A DNA stretch of 9,521 bases, from assembly GCA_029863105.1 (NCBI GenBank), contig JAOTWC010000046.1, forward strand, positions 1-9,521, given 5' to 3'. Both the position numbers and the translations under genes were made by a program. Source of the DNA: Gemmatimonadota bacterium. Lineage in GTDB: Bacteria > Gemmatimonadota > Gemmatimonadetes > Palauibacterales > Palauibacteraceae. Shown one piece after another: positions 1 through 5,779 of the stretch (the stretch's first letter is position 1; every line of letters begins with the position of its first letter). Under the pieces are notes generated by a model. It was not told the origin of the DNA, searched no databases, and saw nothing but the letters and a program-made list of their open reading frames with translations.

Positions 1-504
1 CCCGAGGCCATGCGCGGGATTGCCAGCCTGGTGAATATCGGTCACGAGACGACCACCGTGAACATTCTGGATGACGGCGTTCCCGTACTCACGCGCGATC
101 TCAGTTTCGGCACTCGGCGGCTGTCGATCGACCTGCAGCGGGAGCAGGGGATGTCTGCCGAAGACGCGGAAAAGGTGCTCCGCGGCGAGAATCAGGATGA
201 GCGCTTGAGGGCCTTCCTGTATGAGCGGGTTCAGGAGGTCGGTCGCGGGATCGAACGGGCCACCGCATTTCTCGAGACGCAGGAATTGGGAGCAAAGCTC
301 GGGCGGGTATACCTGTGTGGCGGAGGCGTGCGGATCCCGGCGCTGACCGACGCGCTGGCGGAGCGCCTCGGCGTCGAGACCCTGGTGGCAAATCCGCTCG
401 AGCAGATCCAGGTGAAGCCGGGGGGCGTGGATGTCGAGGCCGCCGGTGTGCTGCCGCCGATGATGATGCTCTCGCTCGGGCTCGCACTCAGGGTCGCTGC
501 GTGA
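1..504 (+). CDS. pilM: Type IV pilus assembly protein PilM, C-terminal part (5' end outside window)
   Basis: This is the last 167 codons of an actin/FtsA-like ATPase-fold protein that sits on the cytoplasmic face of the inner membrane. There it binds the PilN N-terminal tail in the PilMNOP alignment complex of type IV pili. The reading frame is open from base 1, so the true start lies upstream; the ATG at 10 is only an internal Met. Visible features are a phosphate-binding-type strand-turn (NIGHETTTVNIL, about residues 13-24 of the fragment), the 'DGVPVLTRDLSFG' segment usual in PilM, and a late glycine-rich nucleotide-binding loop (YLCGGGVRIPAL). The C-terminal LSLGLALR helix is also typical of the family. 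It overlaps pilN by 4 nt (GTGA, 501-504), which implies translational coupling. The identity is secure from family motifs and from the following pilNOPQ. Confidence 0.93.
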   Translation, partial: PEAMRGIASLVNIGHETTTVNILDDGVPVLTRDLSFGTRRLSIDLQREQGMSAEDAEKVLRGENQDERLRAFLYERVQEVGRGIERATAFLETQELGAKLGRVYLCGGGVRIPALTDALAERLGVETLVANPLEQIQVKPGGVDVEAAGVLPPMMMLSLGLALRVAA

Positions 505-1145
505 TCGAGGTCAATCTTCACCCGGGCGGCGCAAAGGGTGGAGCGACCGCGCGAAGGTCCCTGCGTTTGCCGAGTTTCGGTCGAGGCGGGCCGAGTGCGA
601 GCGGACGCGATCCGTGGACGATCGCAGCGATTGCGGTTCCTGCGGTGGTCCTGCTGGCGATCGGGTGGATGTGGTTTTCCGCCCGCTCCCACCGCGCCGA
701 ATTGAATGACCGGATTGCGGTGGCCGTGGAGGACTCGACGAGGTTGTCGGATCTTCGGTTGTTGAGCGACAGCTTGATCGCTCGCGAGGCCCGTATCCGG
801 CAGCGACTGGATCTGGTGCAGTCGCTCGACGGAGGCCGGTTTGTCTGGCCCCACGTGCTGGACGAGATCGGCCGCTCGCTGCCCGCATACACGTGGCTCA
901 CGCTGGTCCGGCGCGAGGCGCCCTTCCCGGATCTGCGCATTCAGGTAGACGGCCTGGCGGCCAACCCCCTGGCCATCACGAGATTCGTCCGCAACCTGGA
1001 GGAATCGCCGTATATTGCCGAAGCCCGCATTCTGGGCAGCCAGCAGCAGGTGATCGAGAATGTGGCGGCACAGGCATTTCAGCTCATGGTCACGTACGAG
1101 GTGCCGCCGGATGAGCTCCTGACCTTCGAACCGCTGGTGAACTGA
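501..1145 (+). CDS. pilN: Type IV pilus assembly protein PilN
   Basis: This 214-residue bitopic inner-membrane protein carries the PilM-binding tail in the cytoplasm and a periplasmic ferredoxin-like domain that pairs with PilO. I chose the GTG start at 501 because it gives the MIEVNLHP N-terminus, equivalent to the family's MI(R)INLLP motif. It also creates a GTGA overlap with the pilM stop, and an AGGGT stretch lies 6 nt upstream. Open frame exists upstream but runs inside pilM. A basic, Gly/Ser-rich linker covers about residues 9-38, one transmembrane helix spans about W39-F59, and a coiled-coil-like stretch covers about 62-105. The periplasmic domain follows (about 115-205, with the ITRFVRNLEESPYI segment typical of PilN). 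The linker before the membrane helix looks longer than in classical PilN, and His replaces the second Leu of the motif. The TGA stop is 3 nt before pilO. Confidence 0.9.
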   Translation: MIEVNLHPGGAKGGATARRSLRLPSFGRGGPSASGRDPWTIAAIAVPAVVLLAIGWMWFSARSHRAELNDRIAVAVEDSTRLSDLRLLSDSLIAREARIRQRLDLVQSLDGGRFVWPHVLDEIGRSLPAYTWLTLVRREAPFPDLRIQVDGLAANPLAITRFVRNLEESPYIAEARILGSQQQVIENVAAQAFQLMVTYEVPPDELLTFEPLVN

Positions 1146-1148
1146 GCG

Positions 1149-1796
1149 ATGGCGATTCTGCCGGAGGATCCGCGTAAGCAGATGATGTTGCTGATCGTGA
1201 TCCTCGCGATCGCGGCGGGTGCGCTCTACTACATGTTCCTGTACAGCCCGGCCGGTCTGGAGCTCTCATTGATGGAAGATCGAATCGAGGACCTGGACAC
1301 GCAGAACCGCCTCGCAGAAGCCAGGATCGGCAATCTGCAGCAGTTGAGGGACCGTCTCACAGTGGCGGAGCGGCAGGTGCAGGCCCTGCAGCGATTGGTG
1401 CCGGAAGGGTCTGAGGTTCCGGAGATCTATGAGGCGATCGCCGCGGAGTCGCAGTCGCTGAATCTTCAATTGCTCAGCATCGAACCGTTGGATCCGGTGC
1501 CGGCGGACAGCCTGGGTACTCTGATGCGTCAGGAGTGGCAAATGGTCGTCGAGGGCGAGTACCACGCGATTGGGCAGTTCTTCGCGCGTGTCGCTTCGTT
1601 CGACCGCATCGTTCGGCCGCACCTTTCGAGCATCGTTCCCGCAGGTGTGACCGCTGGAGGACGCCAGCTTGTCGAGGCTACGTTTGGCCTCGAGACGTTC
1701 GTGCTCGGTGCAGGAGGACTGTCAGCAGAGCCCGCTCGATTTCCGCAGGAGGAATCTCCTCCTGCCGGAGCCTTGATGGGGGGTGCGGCGCAATGA
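1149..1796 (+). CDS. pilO: Type IV pilus assembly protein PilO
   Basis: This 215-residue inner-membrane protein forms heterodimers with PilN and supports PilP, linking the cytoplasmic motor side to the secretin. The sequence shows a short cytoplasmic tail (MAILPEDPRKQ), one transmembrane helix at about M12-Y33, and a coiled coil at about 38-85 rich in Leu, Glu, Arg and Gln. The conserved LVPEGSEVPEIYEAI entry to the periplasmic domain comes next, then a ferredoxin-like core (QEWQMVVEGEYHAIGQFFARV) ending near residue 190. A low-complexity Pro/Gly/Ala tail of about 27 residues follows, and its DNA contains a perfect inverted repeat. The start is an ATG 3 nt after the pilN stop, with a GGTGA ribosome-site-like sequence at 1136-1140. 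The stop overlaps the pilP start as ATGA (1793-1796). Length and layout fit PilO well. Confidence 0.9.
   Translation: MAILPEDPRKQMMLLIVILAIAAGALYYMFLYSPAGLELSLMEDRIEDLDTQNRLAEARIGNLQQLRDRLTVAERQVQALQRLVPEGSEVPEIYEAIAAESQSLNLQLLSIEPLDPVPADSLGTLMRQEWQMVVEGEYHAIGQFFARVASFDRIVRPHLSSIVPAGVTAGGRQLVEATFGLETFVLGAGGLSAEPARFPQEESPPAGALMGGAAQ
1745..1765 (+). repeat. Perfect 9-bp inverted repeat enclosing a Shine-Dalgarno-like AGGAGG
   Basis: The arms GCAGGAGGA (1745-1753) and TCCTCCTGC (1757-1765) are exact reverse complements separated by ATC. In RNA they would form a 9-bp stem with a 3-nt loop. The left arm contains AGGAGG (1747-1752), and the right arm contains its complement CCTCCT. The repeat lies inside the codons for the low-complexity PilO tail and ends 27 nt before the pilP ATG at 1793. 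No T-tract follows, so it is not an intrinsic terminator. The AGGAGG is 40 nt from the pilP start, too far for a normal ribosome site. A role in pausing, mRNA stability or control of pilP coupling is inference. Confidence 0.6.
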
Positions 1797-2194
1797 AGTG
1801 CTGCCTGTTCGTTGCTGCGGTCATGCTGATTCCCGTGCCGTTGGACGCACAGGAACCGGTGGACGCTCCCGAGATTCGACGGGAGGTGTTCGAATACCCG
1901 GCGGCCGGTCGACGCGATCCGTTCGAACCCTTGTCAGCCGGTGATGAATTGGGTCCGCGGTTCGAGGATCTGGGCCTGAGCGGGATCATTTACAGCCCCG
2001 AAAGGGGAAGCATAGCGGTACTCGTCGACCGGGCGACCCAGCGCAGATACCGGGTGTGGGAGGGCGACGTTGTGGGTGGAGCGCGTCTGCTCAACGTGAG
2101 TGAAGGAGAAGCGGTATTTCTGGTGACCGTGTTCGGCGTAACCCGTCGTGACACGTTGCGCCTGAAGGCACAAGACAAGGAGCAAGGCGAATGA
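1793..2194 (+). CDS. pilP: Type IV pilus assembly protein PilP
   Basis: This 133-residue periplasmic protein bridges the inner-membrane PilNO dimer and the N-terminal domains of the PilQ secretin. The ATG at 1793 overlaps the pilO stop (ATGA) and yields a signal sequence: MKCC, a hydrophobic core to about residue 17, then a plausible LDA-Q cleavage site near residue 19. A short unstructured stretch leads to the hallmark FEYPAAGRRDPFEPL segment (about 33-47). A compact beta-rich HR-type domain follows (about 60-128), including LSGIIYSPERG and YRVWEGDVVGGARL. The family is usually described as lipoproteins, but no LxxC lipobox is present: the only cysteines in the signal region are residues 3 and 4, before the hydrophobic core. 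A run of G residues at 1778-1783 is the only ribosome-site-like feature. The stop overlaps pilQ as ATGA. Confidence 0.88.
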   Translation: MKCCLFVAAVMLIPVPLDAQEPVDAPEIRREVFEYPAAGRRDPFEPLSAGDELGPRFEDLGLSGIIYSPERGSIAVLVDRATQRRYRVWEGDVVGGARLLNVSEGEAVFLVTVFGVTRRDTLRLKAQDKEQGE

Positions 2195-3909
2195 TTTGGA
2201 AGCCGATCGTCGCTGCGGCGCTGGTCGCGCTTCCGGCGGTAGTCTCGCCGGGCGACATCCATGAGGTCCGAGTGCAGCCGGCCGGTGCCGACACCGAAAT
2301 CGTCATACTCACGGGCGAACAGGTCGAGCCCCGTGAGTTTCTGCTGACGGGCCCGGCTCGCCTCATCGTGGACCTGTACGGGGCGGAGATCGGTGACCTT
2401 CGCGGGAGCTACGAGGGCATCAGCCGCGGCGGCATTACGCGCATGCGAAGCAGCCAGTTCCGTCCCGGCGTCGTGCGCCTCATTTTCGAACTGACGGTGA
2501 GTGCGGAATACCGGACCGATGCGACGGCCGGACGATTCTCGCTCCGGTTCGCGAATCCGGGAGATAGCTTCACGCCCTGGAGCACTGTCGTCGGGGGCGA
2601 CGCTCCGTTGGCGATGGCAGATCGCAATCCGGCACGGACGGTGTTTCGGTCGGAGGAAAGCGTCCGCGAAGTGCTTCAGGACGACCCGCCTCGGATCACC
2701 GTCGCCTACGACAGTGCGAGCATGCTGGATGTCCTGGCGGGGTTTTCCGAGTTCGCCGGTGTGTCGATCGTCCCCAGCGCGGGTGCGGCGGATGCAATCG
2801 TGCGAGGCGTCGACATTCGGAATCAGCGGTGGGATGTGGCGCTCGACGCTATTCTTGCCTCGCAGGGACTCGGCTGGCGGATGCAGTCGGAAGGAATCCT
2901 GATCGTCGACAATCTGGAGGGTCTGCGGATGCGGGACACCCTGCAGACGGAGACGAGGGTGTTTCGCATCAACTACGCGAGCGCGGATTCGGTGGCAGCC
3001 ACTCTGTTCGGCCTGGCCACGCCCAACCGAGGCCAGGTCGTTTCTTATCAGGGTGCCAACTCCGTCATCGTGACGGACGTGCCTTCCGTCGTGGCACGGA
3101 TGGACACGCTGGTTCGGAATCTGGATCGCAAGACACCGCAGGTCTCGATCGAGGCCAAGATCATCTTCGTCGATCGTACGGACGTGAACTCTCTCGGCAT
3201 CGTGTACGACCTGAAGGACCGGACGGGGAATTCGATCAACGATGTAGTGGGTGTGCAGGATCCGCTGGATCCGGGGACGCTGACGAATGCAACGCTGGTC
3301 GACCTGTCCGGAGAGTCCATCGCCGCCCTGGCGAACGCGAACGACCGTGTGCTGGCGCCATCGCTGCAAATCCTGGCGACCACCGCGTTCGGGAGTTTTT
3401 CGCTGGCCGCCTTCCTGGATGCGCTCGAGCAGCACCAGCTGTCTGATGTCCAGGCCGCCCCGAGCATCCAGGTCGTCGACAACCACAATGCCCGGATCCA
3501 GGTGGGTGAGAAGACACCTATTCGCGTACTCGAGCAGGGGGCGCAGGCCGCCAACGCTACGGTCAACGTTCAGTTCGAGGATACGGGAATCATTCTCGAC
3601 GTAACGCCCCACATCACAAACAACAACCAGATCCTGCTCGATATTTCTGCGGAACGCTCGGGGCTCCAGACAGATCTGCCGGACGTCGGCTTCAATTTCA
3701 CACAACAGCTTGGCCAGACGCGCCTGCTGCTTGACGATGGCGAGACGATGGTGATCGGGGGGCTTACGCTCAGTCAGGTGGACCGGAACGAGAGCGGGAT
3801 CCCGCTGTTGATGGACATACCTGTTTTGGGAGCGCTGTTCCGGACAACGAAGAATACGGAGACGAAGCAGGACTTGATCATTCTGGTGACGCCGCACATC
3901 GTGCCGTAG
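2191..3909 (+). CDS. pilQ: Type IV pilus secretin PilQ
   Basis: This 572-residue outer-membrane secretin is the multimeric gated channel through which the pilus fibre exits. In order it shows a signal peptide (about 1-20) and one AMIN domain (about 24-118, VRLIFELT and neighbouring strands) that would bind peptidoglycan. A linker leads to an STN/N0 domain (about 168-245) and an N1 domain (about 255-313, with NSVIVTDVPSVVARMDTLV). The secretin beta-domain runs from about 317 to the end. Family hallmarks are VQAAPSIQVVDNHNARIQVG, the DDGETMVIGGL strand and GIPLLMDIPVLGALF (from residue 536). The protein ends on LVTPHIVP with no C-terminal extension. The start is an ATG overlapping the pilP stop (ATGA), with a clear AAGGAG at 2177-2182, 8 nt upstream. 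It is compact compared with the roughly 700-residue proteobacterial PilQ, having one AMIN domain rather than two. It is the last gene before the terminator. Confidence 0.95.
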   Translation: MIWKPIVAAALVALPAVVSPGDIHEVRVQPAGADTEIVILTGEQVEPREFLLTGPARLIVDLYGAEIGDLRGSYEGISRGGITRMRSSQFRPGVVRLIFELTVSAEYRTDATAGRFSLRFANPGDSFTPWSTVVGGDAPLAMADRNPARTVFRSEESVREVLQDDPPRITVAYDSASMLDVLAGFSEFAGVSIVPSAGAADAIVRGVDIRNQRWDVALDAILASQGLGWRMQSEGILIVDNLEGLRMRDTLQTETRVFRINYASADSVAATLFGLATPNRGQVVSYQGANSVIVTDVPSVVARMDTLVRNLDRKTPQVSIEAKIIFVDRTDVNSLGIVYDLKDRTGNSINDVVGVQDPLDPGTLTNATLVDLSGESIAALANANDRVLAPSLQILATTAFGSFSLAAFLDALEQHQLSDVQAAPSIQVVDNHNARIQVGEKTPIRVLEQGAQAANATVNVQFEDTGIILDVTPHITNNNQILLDISAERSGLQTDLPDVGFNFTQQLGQTRLLLDDGETMVIGGLTLSQVDRNESGIPLLMDIPVLGALFRTTKNTETKQDLIILVTPHIVP

Positions 3910-3949
3910 CTTCGAAGCTCCGGTCGCCATCGAGCGAGAGGCGCCCGTG

Positions 3950-3982
3950 GGGGCCCGGGTAGTCCGGGCCCCTTGTTTTTTT
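3950..3982 (+). terminator. Intrinsic (Rho-independent) terminator after pilQ
   Basis: The arms GGGGCCCGG (3950-3958) and CCGGGCCCC (3964-3972) are exact complements with a 5-nt GTAGT loop, giving a 9-bp all-G/C stem. TTG and seven T residues (3976-3982) follow. This is a textbook intrinsic terminator ending transcription of pilMNOPQ, 40 nt after the pilQ stop. The T-tract is directly followed by the aroC ribosome site (3983-3988). A weak 4-bp alternative hairpin (GCCC 3943-3946 with GGGC 3951-3954) would compete with the left arm; whether this matters is unknown. Confidence 0.88.
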
Positions 3983-3988
3983 GGGAGG
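3983..3988 (+). promoter_or_regulatory. Ribosome binding site of aroC
   Basis: GGGAGG lies 11 nt before the ATG at 4000. It supports that ATG rather than the in-frame TTG at 3973, which lies inside the terminator T-rich segment and would add nine non-conserved residues. The site starts at the base right after the terminator T-tract, so the terminator and the translation start are physically joined. Confidence 0.7.
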
Positions 3989-3999
3989 TACGGGTCCAC

Positions 4000-5205
4000 A
4001 TGCTGCGCCATTTTACGTTTCACACCGCGGGGGAATCCCACGGCAGGGGAATGCTCGTCGTTATCGAGGGCGTTCCCGCCGGACTTCCGATCACGCCTCT
4101 CCACATCGCGGCGGACCTGTCTCGGAGGCAACTCGGGTTCGGCCGTGGCGGGCGTATGACCATCGAGAAGGACGCCGGTGAGCTGCTCAGCGGCGTTCGC
4201 CTGGGCGAGGCACTGGGATCTCCTCTGACCGTTTGGGTGCCGAACCGGGATCACCGGAACTGGCGGGTCGCCATGTCGGTTGAGGCCCAGCCGGACGCCG
4301 ACGACGAAACCCTTCGTCGGGTGCACCTTCCACGTCCGGGTCACGCCGACCTGGTGGGATTGCTCAAGTACGACCGGGTGGATGCTCGCGACATCCTGGA
4401 GCGCTCCAGCGCCCGGGAGACGTCCGCCCGCGTGGCCGCCGGCGCCGTGGCGCGCCGGCTGCTCGCTGAGTTCGGAATCGCGATCGGCAGCCATGTGACG
4501 CGCATCGGAGACGTCGAGGTAACCGACGTCCCCACCGAGCTCTCCGACCTGAACCAACGTGCGGACGCTTCCGATGTGCGCTGCCTCGATCCGACCGTGG
4601 CCGGCCGTATGCGGAACGCCATCCGTTCCGCCGAACTGGCCGGCGACACACTGGGCGGGATTTTCGAGGTCGTCGCGACCGGCGTGCCGGTCGGTCTGGG
4701 CAGTCACGTGTCCTGGGAACGCCGGCTGGACGCGAGAATCGGCGCGGCGATGCTGGGAATCCAGGCCATGAAGGGCGTGGAAATCGGCCTCGGATTCCGG
4801 TCGGCCGCGCTCCGAGGCTCGGATGTGCATGACGAAATCGACCGTGAGGCCGAGAGGCGCCTGTCGGGCGGGTACGGGCGGCGGCGCAACAATGCGGGCG
4901 GTCTCGAAGGCGGAACCACGACGGGCGAGCCCCTCGTCGTCAGGGTCGCGATGAAGCCGCTCAGTTCTCTTACCCGTTCCCTCGAGAGCGTGAACGTGCG
5001 GACCGGCCGGCCGGCAAGAGCGGAACGCGAACGGAGCGACGTGTGTGCCGTTCCGGCCGCCGGCGTGGTCGGCGAGGCGATGCTCGCACTGGTCCTGGCC
5101 GATGCCATGCGGGAGAAGTTCGGCGGGGACAGTCTCGGCGACATGCGTGCTTCCTGGGAGGCGTATCTGACCCGGATCAATTCCAACGCGTTCGAACACG
5201 AATGA
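4000..5205 (+). CDS. aroC: Chorismate synthase AroC
   Basis: This 401-residue cytoplasmic enzyme converts 5-enolpyruvylshikimate-3-phosphate to chorismate with reduced FMN, the last step of the shikimate pathway. Visible signatures are HTAGESHGRG (GESHG at residues 11-15), RRQLGFGRGGRM for substrate phosphate binding, and RPGHADLVGLLKYD with a conserved His at 115. The long ERSSARETSARVAAGA helix motif and NNAGGLEGGTTTGEP (GG at 300-301) are also present. The length matches the longer form seen in Gram-positive and related bacteria, rather than the roughly 360-residue enterobacterial form. I chose ATG 4000 because it places MLRHFTFHTAGESHG at the N-terminus as in the family and has GGGAGG upstream. 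It overlaps aroK by ATGA. Because the pil terminator sits immediately upstream, its own promoter is not evident. Confidence 0.97.
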   Translation: MLRHFTFHTAGESHGRGMLVVIEGVPAGLPITPLHIAADLSRRQLGFGRGGRMTIEKDAGELLSGVRLGEALGSPLTVWVPNRDHRNWRVAMSVEAQPDADDETLRRVHLPRPGHADLVGLLKYDRVDARDILERSSARETSARVAAGAVARRLLAEFGIAIGSHVTRIGDVEVTDVPTELSDLNQRADASDVRCLDPTVAGRMRNAIRSAELAGDTLGGIFEVVATGVPVGLGSHVSWERRLDARIGAAMLGIQAMKGVEIGLGFRSAALRGSDVHDEIDREAERRLSGGYGRRRNNAGGLEGGTTTGEPLVVRVAMKPLSSLTRSLESVNVRTGRPARAERERSDVCAVPAAGVVGEAMLALVLADAMREKFGGDSLGDMRASWEAYLTRINSNAFEHE

Positions 5206-5747
5206 ACGCCGGCGACGGCTTCAACGCTTCCGCGACGCCGATCGTTCTCGTGGGGTTGATGGGAGCGGGCAAGACGACGGTAGGTCGGCAGCTGGCCGCC
5301 GATTTCGGAGTGGAGTTCGTCGATCTGGATGAGGAAATCGAGCGACGCGCCGGCATGTCGGTGGCGGAACTTTTCGCGCGCCACGGAGAGCTGGCCTTCC
5401 GCGAACTGGAGGCGTCGGCCTCTCACGATCTGGCACCCGGGCCGCGTACGGTCGTTGCGGTCGGCGGGGGCTGGATGGCCAACCCGATCGCCCGCGGCGC
5501 CTGGCCGGCGGCGGTCACGGTCTGGCTCATGGTCAGCCCCGAGGAGGCGTCCCGCCGGATGAAATCTCGGACCGGTTGTCGACCACTTCTGGACGGTGCG
5601 GACACGCGAAGCGTGCTCGAGCGACTTCTGGCCCAACGGTTGCCCGCATATGGACAAGCGACGTATACCGTAGACACGAATCGGCTTCGGGCCGACCAGG
5701 TCGCCGCGGAAGTCGCTCGTCTCGTGGGTCTGGCGACCGTCGCATAA
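5202..5747 (+). CDS. aroK: Shikimate kinase AroK
   Basis: This 181-residue cytoplasmic P-loop kinase phosphorylates shikimate at the 3-hydroxyl using ATP, two steps before the AroC reaction. Visible motifs are the Walker A loop GLMGAGKT (18-25), VDLDEEIE with the shikimate/Mg-binding Asp pair (D41, D43), and FRELE with the substrate Arg (R67). The GGG loop (88-90), the lid segment CRPLLDG and the C-terminal RLPAYGQATYTVDT arginine region are also present. The residue after GGG is Trp where many homologues have Ala or Val, which looks like lineage variation. I chose ATG 5202 because it overlaps the aroC stop (ATGA) and leaves a short normal N-terminus. Longer upstream open frame lies wholly inside aroC. 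There is no clear ribosome site before it, so translation probably relies on coupling to aroC. aroB is not adjacent. Confidence 0.95.
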   Translation: MNAGDGFNASATPIVLVGLMGAGKTTVGRQLAADFGVEFVDLDEEIERRAGMSVAELFARHGELAFRELEASASHDLAPGPRTVVAVGGGWMANPIARGAWPAAVTVWLMVSPEEASRRMKSRTGCRPLLDGADTRSVLERLLAQRLPAYGQATYTVDTNRLRADQVAAEVARLVGLATVA

Positions 5748-5779
5748 TCAGCTGTCAGTACACAATGAACCATGGAAGT

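Noticed and set aside
315..500. Upstream extension of the pilN frame to an ATG at 315
   Set aside because: It would overlap pilM by 190 nt and add a low-complexity Arg/Gly-rich peptide before the conserved MIEVNL start.
1535..1792. Upstream extension of the pilP frame
   Set aside because: It overlaps pilO extensively and would bury the signal peptide that begins at the ATG at 1793.
3973..3999. TTG at 3973 as the aroC start
   Set aside because: It lies in the terminator T-rich segment, adds nine non-conserved residues, and would ignore the GGGAGG placed correctly for the ATG at 4000.
5003..5014. 12-bp palindrome CCGGCCGGCCGG in aroC
   Set aside because: It is a simple GC-rich repeat within conserved coding sequence and is likely chance.
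1990..5199. Minus-strand open frame of 1069 codons as a real gene
   Set aside because: It is the exact codon-register shadow of pilQ and aroC, both certain genes. Its translation is rich in Arg and His with no recognisable domain, and it crosses a terminator.
5576..5764. Upstream extension of the topA frame
   Set aside because: It is embedded in aroK in another frame and would add residues before the conserved TopA N-terminus.
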